NCBI RefSeq assembly: GCF_020026895.1 | Contig: NZ_JAINZW010000001.1 | Coordinates: 372,001 to 436,000 of the forward strand | Origin: Novilysobacter selenitireducens | GTDB lineage: Bacteria; Pseudomonadota; Gammaproteobacteria; Xanthomonadales; Xanthomonadaceae | Length of the DNA stretch: 64,000 bases | Direction: 5' to 3' | Shown: positions 45,846 through 54,079 of the stretch, piece after piece | Layout of the letters: the number at the start of each line of letters is the position of its first letter | Position numbering within the stretch: position 1 is the stretch's first letter | The notes under the pieces: generated by a model | Database searches by the model: none | What the model saw: the letters and a program-made list of their open reading frames with translations, nothing else | Told to the model about the DNA's origin: nothing | Translations under genes and position numbers: made by a program

Positions 45846-48803
45846 ATGCATTCACCAATGAAGTCGCCACTTAAGCTAATCGCTGGAATCCGGTTTCAAT
45901 TGGATCAGTTAAACGCAGCCAACGCGCATCACGAGTTTGAGCACATGTGTCGTCATTTGGTGCGAGCAAGTATTACGCCGCACGTTCTGCCGGCTACAGG
46001 TCCCGTGTCCGCGGGCGGAGACCAAGGGCGAGACTTTGAAACCTTTACTTCGTTCGTGCGCCGTACTTCCGCTGGCTCTTCCCTGTTCTTTGGAGAGGGA
46101 GAGTCAAAGCCGTTGGTCTTCGCATGTTCGCTACAGCGGACAAGCATTGAGAAGAAAATTAAAACTGACGTCCAGGAGATAGCTGCAGGAGGTAAGCCTT
46201 ACATTATCTATTTCTTCTCAAACCAGAACGTGTCCGTAGCTATCAGGCATCGAGTACAGGCCTGGTGTCGGGATTTACACGATATCCGGCTCGAGGTCCT
46301 TGATGCTCAGGCAATCGCCGAGCAAGTTTCGCTCCCAGGCCTATTCTGGATTGCTGAAGAGTATCTTCGAGTCCCCTCTGAGCTATTTCCGAGGCTGGCT
46401 GGAGATGACACCGACCCATACGAACGAGCAAGGAAGAAGTGGCTTGCGGAAGCTGCGCAACCGTTCAACTACGCCGACTTTGTGGACGTCAAGTTCGGGC
46501 TTCGGCGTGCGACGTTCAGCGAGAAGCATAAGCCCGACCTGAAGCGATGGCTCGCAGTCATGGAGACATTTCTCGCAAGCGCAACACCCGAAGAGTTGAG
46601 GCGTCGGGCGACATACGAGATATGCGTAGCCGCGCTCAGGGGGCTCAATAACCTGGACGCAAACAGGACGCTTGTCGAGGCCTACTTCTCTGAATGGGGG
46701 CAGTCGCACGAGACCAATTCGCTGAAAGACGCATCAATCCTGCTGAGCTATTGCACGACGGCAAGTTTGTGCAGTCAATTCAGCATCGAGCCGGAGAAGT
46801 TGCACGGTTGGAGCGTTCAGCTGGCAGCTGTAGTTGATCGCGAACTTGCCCGAAGCAGTGGAGCAAATACAACAGCGGCACTTCTCGAAACTCGAGCTCA
46901 TTTGTGTCAGCTAGCCTATTTGGGAGGTCTAACGCCCAAAACAGATACGGACCAAACTTTCAAATGGTGGGCCAAGCTAGTGACGGCCGCAAAGGCGGCT
47001 CCGTTATACCCAATTGAAGACTTTGCAGATGTTCTGACAAAGCTCGCCCCGTTGCTTGGAGATGATCCGCGGTACACGAACCTCGTGGCGCGAGTTGAGA
47101 AAGTCCTGCAAGAGCGGTCGAAAGGGTACGTCGTGGCCGAGAAGAGCCGAGACCGCGCTATCGAATTGCTAAATGCTGACAAGACGCTTGCCGCCATCGA
47201 CCAACTTCATCGCGCTCGAGTCCGTTGGTTCACCGGCGATACAATAAGAGGGTCGTTGCTTGCGTTGCTTACATTAAGCGACGCATACAAGAAAATCGGC
47301 CTAGTATACGCAGCCAAGTATCACGCATTGGGGGCGGTATTCTTGGCAGCCAAGTCGTCGGATGAAGACATAAAGGCTTATCTCGCTGACGCACTGCATG
47401 TGCACGGTTTGGTCCAGTACGCTGCGGGTGAATGGATGTCTATGAGTGAGACATACCCATTATTCCTCTTGGCGCATTATTCGCATGTCTCGGGCCCCGA
47501 TGAGTGGGCAGATCATCAGAATGTTCAAGCGAGCTTGCTGCACTATTTGATCGCGAGATCATGGGCGCGCGCCCTGGGCGGCGCAACTGCCGTTTCGGCT
47601 TATGAAGAGTCGTTGAGGAAGGCGCCTATTCCGGAAGTAATAAAAGCCGAGTTGCTCAATCCGCCGCTCCCTTTGGAGAGATATGAGCAAATGACGGCTG
47701 CCGAGATCGATGAAGCAGCGTCATCGGAATTTTGGGGCGCGCCGTTTGCAGACTGCGGTGTGCGCCGCACATATCGATGGCGTGCCTTAGGGATTACGTG
47801 GGAAGTTTCGTGTTTGAATGGGCTTGATGAGATTCCCTTTGTAGAGCAGTTCGTCGCGGTCCTCCAGATAGCCATTGCTGAGTTGGCTCGGGCAGAGCTG
47901 TGTCTTTTGCCAACCGCTCTGGAGATAAGAGCTTCTGTTGGTGATGCAGATGAGGTCGCGGTGACTAGCGTTCCTGACAACGCAAAGACTGTCTTCGAAG
48001 TTGTCCTCCGTCGGCATAAGTTTGGCGATGCTAAAGAGGTAGAGCGTGCCGCAGCCGAAGTTCTAGCGGTCGCGAGTTCCGTTTTCGTTGCGTGTAGCGC
48101 TATGTCAAGCGAGCGAGTCATGAAGGCCCTCAGAGGGGCTTTCAAGAACGAGCTTCCGGCGCGAGCCTTTCTCATAAGGCCGTACTGGGAGCTGTACGTC
48201 GAGTTGGCGGTCCCAGAAACATTTTCATCGCGATTCTCTCGGGCCATCAGGCCGGAAGACGCCGAAGATATTCGATTGCGTGAGCATGCTGAGCTTAAGT
48301 GGCCAGACGGTCCGGGGCCTGGGTACAGCAAGGAGCGAGCCGAAGAGTTCTTGAGGAACCGATACCGGAGGGCAATATCACCTGTCAGGAAAAGTTTGCT
48401 GCGCTATCGCTCCAGTCCTCGATTCATATCTTGGGTCGAAGGGCTCAGAAGCGAAGGAATGCTAGATTGGCAGATCCTTAATTTAATTGCCAACACTGTG
48501 GTGGATTTTAGGGTTAAGGCAAAGGCCTCTAGTTTCGACCCTTCGGGTTATAGGAATTTGACCATGGAAATAATGAGCTCGGAGGAGAGCGACATTGACT
48601 TTGAGGTGCCCGAGGATGTTCTTTATGGGGACGATTTGGTAGCGCAGAAGAAAATCGCCGTCGCCGCAAATGCACACACCTGGGGTTTAGTGATCCGACA
48701 GGACACCCCAAACTTTGCTGCGCTTAAGCGCTTACTAGACGTTCGATATTGTCAGGCGTTGGACGATGTCCCTCATGACGACCTTTTCTCGCCACTTGAC
48801 TAG
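45846..48803 (+). CDS. Putative defence protein: N-terminal nuclease-like domain plus long helical region
   Basis: A 985-residue protein of visibly lower GC and different codon use than its neighbours, so probably acquired. The N-terminus resembles PD-(D/E)XK restriction-type domains: Glu in FEHMCRHL (about residue 32), Asp in GGDQGRDFE (59/63) and a strand FACSLQ (92-97), with Lys at 103-106 (EKKIKTD); the canonical ExK is not obvious. A Rossmann-like stretch follows (IIYFFSNQN, LEVLDAQAIAE). Residues about 185-650 are alpha-helical and TPR-like. The C-terminal ~330 residues match no family I know. There is no NTPase motif or transmembrane helix. The start could also be the ATG at 45858. I infer a single-gene anti-phage system; the function is unproven. 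Confidence 0.6.
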   Translation: MHSPMKSPLKLIAGIRFQLDQLNAANAHHEFEHMCRHLVRASITPHVLPATGPVSAGGDQGRDFETFTSFVRRTSAGSSLFFGEGESKPLVFACSLQRTSIEKKIKTDVQEIAAGGKPYIIYFFSNQNVSVAIRHRVQAWCRDLHDIRLEVLDAQAIAEQVSLPGLFWIAEEYLRVPSELFPRLAGDDTDPYERARKKWLAEAAQPFNYADFVDVKFGLRRATFSEKHKPDLKRWLAVMETFLASATPEELRRRATYEICVAALRGLNNLDANRTLVEAYFSEWGQSHETNSLKDASILLSYCTTASLCSQFSIEPEKLHGWSVQLAAVVDRELARSSGANTTAALLETRAHLCQLAYLGGLTPKTDTDQTFKWWAKLVTAAKAAPLYPIEDFADVLTKLAPLLGDDPRYTNLVARVEKVLQERSKGYVVAEKSRDRAIELLNADKTLAAIDQLHRARVRWFTGDTIRGSLLALLTLSDAYKKIGLVYAAKYHALGAVFLAAKSSDEDIKAYLADALHVHGLVQYAAGEWMSMSETYPLFLLAHYSHVSGPDEWADHQNVQASLLHYLIARSWARALGGATAVSAYEESLRKAPIPEVIKAELLNPPLPLERYEQMTAAEIDEAASSEFWGAPFADCGVRRTYRWRALGITWEVSCLNGLDEIPFVEQFVAVLQIAIAELARAELCLLPTALEIRASVGDADEVAVTSVPDNAKTVFEVVLRRHKFGDAKEVERAAAEVLAVASSVFVACSAMSSERVMKALRGAFKNELPARAFLIRPYWELYVELAVPETFSSRFSRAIRPEDAEDIRLREHAELKWPDGPGPGYSKERAEEFLRNRYRRAISPVRKSLLRYRSSPRFISWVEGLRSEGMLDWQILNLIANTVVDFRVKAKASSFDPSGYRNLTMEIMSSEESDIDFEVPEDVLYGDDLVAQKKIAVAANAHTWGLVIRQDTPNFAALKRLLDVRYCQALDDVPHDDLFSPLD

Positions 48804-49221
48804 TCCTCTTGTGCCCGCAAGGCTGAAGTCACGGCAAGAAGGGTGTCAGGTCAACTTCCAGGTCGCGGGCTCTCACGGTCTGGAACAACAGGGTCAGGTT
48901 TACTTACGGGGACGTGAGCGCTTGGGCTGCCAACCGCTCGACTGAGGCATCGCTGCTCGGCCCTGACAGTCCGAACCTCAAAGGTGAGAGGTTGTGCCCC
49001 GGCTTCGAGGCGGATTGGCCTTTCGGTCAAGCTCCAAGCCTCATACGTCAGGCTCGTGTGCCACTGCCTTGAGGTAATCCGTTTCACGCGAGACCTTCCG
49101 AGCCTCAACGCCAAGGCAAAAAGCCTCACCCCCGAAGCAAAAAGCCTGACGGATGAGGCTGTTGCACCTCACCCGCCAGGCTCCAACACTCAACGGCGAC
49201 GCTTCGGGCGTCGCGGGTGAC
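48804..49221. other. Intergenic region with a degenerate repeat-derived sequence
   Basis: No convincing gene. It contains AACAGGGTCAGGTTTACTT (about 48888-48906), which resembles segments at 52392 and 54089, and a block of imperfect AAAGCCT(C/G)A repeats (49080-49190). The line CGCGAGACCTTCCGAGCCTCAACGCC (about 49088) has a counterpart near 54275, next to a broken copy of the downstream orphan gene. A small ORF across it (48984-49220) has no ribosome-binding site and is likely spurious. Confidence 0.5.
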
Positions 49222-49695
49222 TCATTCGGCCAGGGCGGCCTCCGGTTCGGGGGCGCGGGTGCCCTTGGCGAAGCGGGCCGACAGCTCGCGGCGGGCGCCC
49301 TTCAGTGCTTCGCCCTTGCCCGAGACCTTGAGCAGGGCGTAGCCCTCCAGCGCGACGCCGATGATGTCGCTGCCCAGGGCCATCTCGGTGTCGTCGCCGC
49401 GCTCCAGCAACTGCCGCAACTGGATCAGCCGCGGCCGCAGCGCGTCCAACGCCACCAGGTCGGCCTGCGCCTCGGCTAGCCCCAGGTTGGGCGGCACCAT
49501 CTGCGGGTTGGTCGCCAGCAGCGCCAGCGTCTGCCGGCAGAAGGTCTCGGACTTGTCGCCCATTTTGTAGAGGTCACGGCGCTGCGCCGGCTGTAGCGCA
49601 ATCATCGGCGCGAACACGCGGCGCAGGGTCTCCAGCGCGCCATCCAGGTCGGCCAGGTCCTGCTCGGACAGGGTGAGGGAAATGAGGTTTTGCAT
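49222..49695 (-). CDS. Hypothetical helical protein (orphan with a broken paralogue nearby)
   Basis: A 157-residue protein that I do not recognise. It begins MQNLISLTLSEQDLADLDGA, is almost wholly alpha-helical with heptad-like leucines, and contains RDLYKMGDKSETFCRQTLALL and a low-complexity end rich in Ala/Glu/Arg. AAGGA sits 7 nt before the ATG at 49695, which decides the start over an ATG at 49716. There is no signal peptide. A degenerate copy of its middle part is found at 54314-54400, so the gene has been duplicated or moved. It lies between the two putative defence genes. Confidence 0.7.
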   Translation of the reverse strand: MQNLISLTLSEQDLADLDGALETLRRVFAPMIALQPAQRRDLYKMGDKSETFCRQTLALLATNPQMVPPNLGLAEAQADLVALDALRPRLIQLRQLLERGDDTEMALGSDIIGVALEGYALLKVSGKGEALKGARRELSARFAKGTRAPEPEAALAE

Positions 49696-49868
49696 TGCAG
49701 TGTCCTTACGTTCCATTTGCGAGCCCGGCAATGCCAGAACGGCTGGGCCGGGCGGTCCATGCTCCGCCGCATTCCGTGCGGGCGGGTGCCACAAGCCGAC
49801 ACGTCGGCGATGGAGCGGCGCGGAGTTTCGCAGAGGTGGCTCCAGCACGCCACCGGCAACACTAAGTG

Positions 49869-50807
49869 TCAGCTCGCTTTAGCCGCGAATGCAGCGCGGT
49901 GGTGATGCAGGAAGGCTGACTGCTCGGGGCGGAAGTGCTCGACCTTTGTCGATGTGGAAATCGACCACCGCGAAAGCACGTCATTACTCAGGCCCGGGTG
50001 CATCAGCATCCGGCCATCGTCCTCGAAGGAGATCAAACGCTCATCGAACAAGGCATCGACGTGCGGCGACAGCATGATCCCGTTGAAGCCGTTGATGCGC
50101 TCGGAATTGGTCGAGTCTCTCCAAGGCTTGATGTGGCTGGCAATGAGGAGGCGAGCATCCTCTACGCCGGTCACGCGACACCGCGGGTCCAGCGTCATGA
50201 CACGATTTCGGAACAACCCTTGCCCCACGCGCGCTTTCGTGAGCTGTATGCGCTGCGTCTCCGGAATCGACGGGTCGCCTTCGATGCGGTGTAGGTCTTC
50301 CAACACCTGCGCGTTGGGTTGTGCGACCGCAACTTGCTGGGTGAACTCCGGCTGCGCCTCAACCCCTAGAAGTGCAAGCAGCGTATGACCGAGTGCATCA
50401 GACACTCCGGCGAGGTAGCAGCCTTGATTCCCGTCGCCGTTCTTCTGGATGGGCGAGTACTTGGATGGGAGCAACGGAGCGATAGTGCCAATGTGCTCCT
50501 TAGGTCGAAGCGGGCTTGGAGCGGGACTGAAGTACACGCTGACCAGCCAACCGTCGTCTGACCAGTAGTCACCCACATTTCCGAATTCGGTCGGCTTCGG
50601 GCTGGCCGTCGCCGCATCGACGACCTGGCCGACCGCGCCAATTCGACCATTGGCATACGAAAAGACGATGTCGCCCGGCCGGACGTACTTCATGTTTTCG
50701 TACGTCTGGTTGAACGCGCCGTTCGCGTTGCGCATGGGCGACCACAGATAGCCGCCACTAACCTCGTGGTCGCGTGTCTGCTTGTGGTTAACCCACCAAA
50801 AGGCCAT
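49869..50807 (-). CDS. EVE-HNH protein, probable modification-dependent endonuclease
   Basis: A 312-residue protein. The N-terminal EVE/PUA-like domain (about residues 1-145) starts AFWWVNHKQT and includes MKYVRPGDIVFSYANGRIGAVGQV; such domains flip and read modified cytosines. The C-terminal HNH_2-type nuclease (about 205-290) has CRVTGVEDARLLIASHIKPW, ERINGFNGIMLSPHVDALFD. Characterised EVE-HNH enzymes such as VcaM4I restrict DNA with hydroxymethylated cytosine (type IV restriction). A GGGAGGGG ribosome-binding site precedes the ATG. GC is lower than in the flanking core genes. It should protect against phages with modified DNA. Confidence 0.85.
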   Translation of the reverse strand: MAFWWVNHKQTRDHEVSGGYLWSPMRNANGAFNQTYENMKYVRPGDIVFSYANGRIGAVGQVVDAATASPKPTEFGNVGDYWSDDGWLVSVYFSPAPSPLRPKEHIGTIAPLLPSKYSPIQKNGDGNQGCYLAGVSDALGHTLLALLGVEAQPEFTQQVAVAQPNAQVLEDLHRIEGDPSIPETQRIQLTKARVGQGLFRNRVMTLDPRCRVTGVEDARLLIASHIKPWRDSTNSERINGFNGIMLSPHVDALFDERLISFEDDGRMLMHPGLSNDVLSRWSISTSTKVEHFRPEQSAFLHHHRAAFAAKAS

Positions 50808-50993
50808 GCCGGACCCCTCCCCGGCGGCCAGGATAGCGCCAATGCGCTAACTGGCGTCGCAGCCGGCCGTAGCCCTGCTAAGCGTCACTCACCGGATAGC
50901 AAAGCCAGGGTAACCCGGGTAAGCGCAGCGCACCCGGGACTCTGTCTCTTAGGAACCCGGGTGCGGCCGATGGCCTTACCCGGGCTACCGCGC

Positions 50994-51188
50994 TCAATGC
51001 CGGCCGCGTGCGTCCGCGCGCTTCTGGCGAGGGGTGCGAAGGATTCCCCGGTTGGTGCGTCGGTCGTAGCCGCTTGAGTTGCTGCCGGACGAGAACACGG
51101 ACTTCAGGAGGCCTGCGGGGCCCCCGGACTTGGCGAGCGCTCGGGTCACGGCGTATCCAATGGCGAGTTTCATCAGCGAACGGATCAT
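50994..51188 (-). CDS. Small conserved-looking hypothetical protein
   Basis: A 64-residue protein with GAGGAG about 10 nt before the ATG at 51188. It opens with an amphipathic/hydrophobic helix (MIRSLMKLAIGYAVTRALAK), followed by a Gly/Ser-rich middle and a basic tail. It may associate with the membrane. I do not recognise the family. Its short length and the good ribosome-binding site favour a real gene; longer overlapping frames in this region are GC shadows. Confidence 0.6.
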   Translation of the reverse strand: MIRSLMKLAIGYAVTRALAKSGGPAGLLKSVFSSGSNSSGYDRRTNRGILRTPRQKRADARGRH

Positions 51189-51506
51189 GGACAGGTGTCT
51201 CCTCTCATAGCGGCCGGGCGCAGGAATGCGCTCCCGTGCCACGAGTGTCCACCGCGGTGGGTCAACGCCTGGTTCATGCGCGCCGACGGTGTTCATCAAA
51301 CCGCGGATCGCGCTGTGCTCGCCCGCCGACTGCATGCCCTGGGCCACGCTGACCTGCAGGGGTTGTGTGCCGGGCCTCTGCCGGACACGCCCCACCACAC
51401 CGGCAGGCGCGGCCACCGGGCTGCATCCATCCCCGCCCCGGAGGCGTAACTGGTCGCGACGTTGCCCCCGCAACGTGCCCACCCCAACCAAAGAGGAGCA
51501 CCCCCC
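51189..51506. other. Intergenic region, no gene seen
   Basis: The 318 bases between the small minus-strand gene and the outer-membrane protein contain divergent upstream regions. No clear -10/-35 pair, repeat or RNA structure was recognised, apart from the AGAGGAG ribosome-binding site at its right end. Confidence 0.5.
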
Positions 51507-52310
51507 ATGAAGTGCAATCTGCTGCTCGCTGCCGGCCTGTCGCTGACCGGCCTGTCGCTGGCGTTTTCCGCCCCGGCGTCCGCCGCCGGCCCCGAGCAGG
51601 GCCGCTGGTCGTTCTCGCTGCTGGGCGGCATCGACATGCCGGTCGACGGCGACGTGCACGACGGCGCCGTCGCTACGGTCCCGGACCTGGGCCCGCTGAA
51701 CCCGGCGCTGGCCGGCGTCGACGCGGAGCTGCGCATCGGCGCGCGCAGCCACGACCGCATCTACGGCGATGCCACCGCGTACGGGCTGGAGTTCGTCTAC
51801 GGGCTGAGCGACCGCGCCGAGGTGTTCGGCCAGCTGCGCGAGATGCATGCCGACGAGGGCAGGGTGCAGGTCGGCGGCGCGTTCGTGCCCGCACTCAACA
51901 CCGAGCTGCCCGTCTTCGGCACCTTCAGCGACTACGAGGCTTGGAGCGCCGAGGTCGGCTACCGCTACTACTTCAGGCAGCCCGGCGGCGTGCGTCCGTT
52001 CATCGCCGGCCGCGTGGGCGCAACCGAAACCGAAGAGATCCGCGCGACGTTCGAGATTCCGGATGCCGACATCGCCATCAACGACGTGCCGTTTACGGAC
52101 AAGGGCTGGGTGGTGAGCGCCGGCGTGGACGTCGGCGTGCTGTTCCCCGTGGGCGAGCGCTTCAGCCTGGTCGCGCAGACCGGCGTGCAGTACATCGACG
52201 ACCTCGACGGCGACGACAGCGCGATCGGCGGCCTGGGCCTGGGGTCGATCAACGACACCGGCAGCCGCGTGTCGGTCCCGGTATCGCTGCTGGCGCGCTG
52301 GGACTTCTGA
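51507..52310 (+). CDS. Outer-membrane beta-barrel protein
   Basis: A 267-residue OmpA/OmpW-like small barrel. A classical signal peptide (MKCNLLLAAGLSLTGLSLAF...ASAAG) is cut at about residue 27. Alternating amphipathic strands follow (WSFSLLGGIDMPV, YGLEFVYGLSDRAEVFGQL, WSAEVGYRYYF, VRPFIAGRVGATETEE, FSLVAQTGVQYI), and it ends VPVSLLARWDF, whose terminal Phe is the BAM signal. AGAGGAG precedes the ATG. A strong terminator follows 29 nt after the stop. The ligand or role is unknown. Confidence 0.82.
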   Translation: MKCNLLLAAGLSLTGLSLAFSAPASAAGPEQGRWSFSLLGGIDMPVDGDVHDGAVATVPDLGPLNPALAGVDAELRIGARSHDRIYGDATAYGLEFVYGLSDRAEVFGQLREMHADEGRVQVGGAFVPALNTELPVFGTFSDYEAWSAEVGYRYYFRQPGGVRPFIAGRVGATETEEIRATFEIPDADIAINDVPFTDKGWVVSAGVDVGVLFPVGERFSLVAQTGVQYIDDLDGDDSAIGGLGLGSINDTGSRVSVPVSLLARWDF

Positions 52311-52338
52311 GCGACGCGAAAAACGCCGTGCCTGACGG

Positions 52339-52365
52339 AGGCCCGCACGTCGTGCGGGCCTTTTT
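52339..52365 (+). terminator. Rho-independent terminator of the OM protein gene
   Basis: Perfect 9-bp stem GGCCCGCAC / GTGCGGGCC with a GTC loop and TTTTT. Confidence 0.92.
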
Positions 52366-52560
52366 GCGTGCGGCTCCAGCAATGGGGAGGCCAGCAACGG
52401 GGTCGGGTTCACTGGCCCGGGCACGGCCTGCCTTTAGGCAGGCCGCCTTCCGGCAGGGGGCGGCCGCGCGCGGGTGTCCGACACTGGCGCGCCCATGGCT
52501 GGGCGCGCGCAACACCGCGTGCGCCGGTCCCGCCAGCACCCGTTCTGCCCGGAGAAAACG

Positions 52561-53028
52561 ATGATGCGACGCCTGATCCTGCTCGCCCTGGCCACTGCCC
52601 TCGCCGCGGCTTCAGCCCATGCGGCGCCGCCGGCGGCGTCACTCTCCATCACCTGCGACGCAGGCGGCGAGGTGGCGGGCGCGGAGGCGCCCAACCTTCA
52701 CGGCAACTGGGACTTCCTGATGGTCCCGGGGGGCGCACCGAGCTTCGGCGTCATGTCGATCGGTTTCGTCGGCGACCAGTACGGCGGCGCGCTGGTGCCC
52801 GTGAGGACCGCCCCGGTCGTCCTCCGCAACATCACCCTGGCCGGCGATCGCATCCGCATGGTGGTTGCCTCCGCCGAGGGCGATGTGCATTTCGACGGCA
52901 GGCTTTCGGCCAAGGGCGACTACATGTGCGGCACCGTGACGTACCACGGCGGCGCGACGTTCCCGATGGTGGCGCAGAAGCGGCCGTCCACGTACCGGTC
53001 GCAGCCGCAGGCCGAGCGCGCGCGCTGA
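52561..53028 (+). CDS. Hypothetical exported protein
   Basis: A 155-residue protein with a signal peptide (MMRRLILLALATALAAASAHAAPPA, cut after AHA). The mature part is rich in Gly and short beta strands (HGNWDFLMVPGG, GVMSIGFVGDQYGG, VHFDGRLSAKGDYMCGTVTYHGG) with two cysteines that could form a disulfide. No named family was recognised. GGAG lies 7-8 nt before the ATG. It is convergent with the SRAP gene. The 195 nt upstream carry a copy of the GGGTC(A/G)GGTTCACT motif but no other feature. Confidence 0.68.
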   Translation: MMRRLILLALATALAAASAHAAPPAASLSITCDAGGEVAGAEAPNLHGNWDFLMVPGGAPSFGVMSIGFVGDQYGGALVPVRTAPVVLRNITLAGDRIRMVVASAEGDVHFDGRLSAKGDYMCGTVTYHGGATFPMVAQKRPSTYRSQPQAERAR

Positions 53029-53059
53029 GCCATCGACGGGGCAGCACGGGCACGCCGCG

Positions 53060-54013
53060 CTATGCAGCCAGGCGATGCCCGTAATACGGCCGCTCGCGGT
53101 CATCGAGGATGGCGTACTGCGCGGCCAGGTTGGACGGGTCCGGGTTGAGCCAGGTGTCCAGGTACTCGGGCTTGATCGGGATGATGCAGCGGTCGTGGCC
53201 GGCGGCCGCGACCTCCGGCGGCGGGTCGTCGGTGATGGCCGCGAACGACAACAACTCCTCGCCGTCCGGGCCGGTCCAGTGCGACCACAGGCACGCCACC
53301 AGCATGTCCTGCGGCGGGTCGGGCCGGAACTCCAGCACGACGGTCGATTCCTTCTCGCCCGGTTCCAGCGAGCGGCCTTCGGCGGCGTGCCGCGGCACGT
53401 GCTCGTGGAAGGCGGTCAACACCGCAACGCCGTGGGTGTGGCCGAACTGATCGCGCCAGAACCCCTCCAGGTTGTCGCGCCGCGCGTTGTAGGTGCCCGG
53501 GTACTTGCGGTCGTAGTCGGCCGGCTTGCCGCGGGGCCGGCACTGATAGCGCATCGGCTTGATCACGCGCTCGCCGCGCTCCACCACCATCACCGGCGCG
53601 TAGTAGCCGGGGTAGATGCGGGCATCGTCGTCGCCTGGCGGGCGCTTGAGTTCGGCCAGCCGCGCCTGCGCACGGGCGATCTTCGACGTGGCGATGCGCT
53701 GGTCGTCGGCGGCCTTCTTCGTGGGCTTGTCGCCGGCCAGGATGCGCTCGGCCTTGGCCAGCCGCGTGCGCTGGGCGAACAGTTCCTGCTCCAGCCGCGT
53801 GGCTTCGGCTGACGCGTGTGCATGGATCAGCGGGTGCAGCTCGGCGGTGGCGGGGTCATCCAGGAAAGCCGCGTCCAACGCGCGCGGCACCTTGGCCTTG
53901 CCGTCCTGCTGGCGCAGCCAGTACAGGCGGTAGAAGTCCTTGATGTCGATGGTCGCGCCGTAGCGTCGGACGAACTTGGTGTAGTCCGCGCGGATCTGGG
54001 CCGAGTAGCACAT
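53060..54013 (-). CDS. SRAP (HMCES/YedK)-family protein with a large helical insert
   Basis: A 317-residue relative of YedK/HMCES, which forms a thiazolidine cross-link to abasic sites in single-stranded DNA. The start is fixed by the catalytic Cys2 (MCYSAQ) after Met removal. Other active-site counterparts are TYNARRDNL (Asn), AFHEHVPRH (Glu) and GHDRCIIP (His). Unlike the ~220-residue YedK, residues about 35-135 form an added charged helical, probably coiled-coil, segment (HASAEATRLEQELFAQRTRL ... KKAADDQRIATSKIARAQARL). Its role would be DNA damage protection. The position next to the defence genes may be coincidence. Confidence 0.85.
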   Translation of the reverse strand: MCYSAQIRADYTKFVRRYGATIDIKDFYRLYWLRQQDGKAKVPRALDAAFLDDPATAELHPLIHAHASAEATRLEQELFAQRTRLAKAERILAGDKPTKKAADDQRIATSKIARAQARLAELKRPPGDDDARIYPGYYAPVMVVERGERVIKPMRYQCRPRGKPADYDRKYPGTYNARRDNLEGFWRDQFGHTHGVAVLTAFHEHVPRHAAEGRSLEPGEKESTVVLEFRPDPPQDMLVACLWSHWTGPDGEELLSFAAITDDPPPEVAAAGHDRCIIPIKPEYLDTWLNPDPSNLAAQYAILDDRERPYYGHRLAA

Positions 54014-54079
54014 GGCGGCAGGCAGGCTGGGGGCGGAGCGACAGGGTACGCCCGCGGGTCGCACGGGCTGCGAACGTCG

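Noticed and set aside
48984-49220. 78-codon plus-strand ORF with repeating AKSLT(P/D)EA pattern
   Set aside because: No ribosome-binding site; the pattern comes from a degenerate DNA repeat shared with the 54-kb relic.
45846-50807. Prophage or integrative element
   Set aside because: No integrase, structural phage genes, tRNA-end duplication or att-like direct repeats were seen at the borders.
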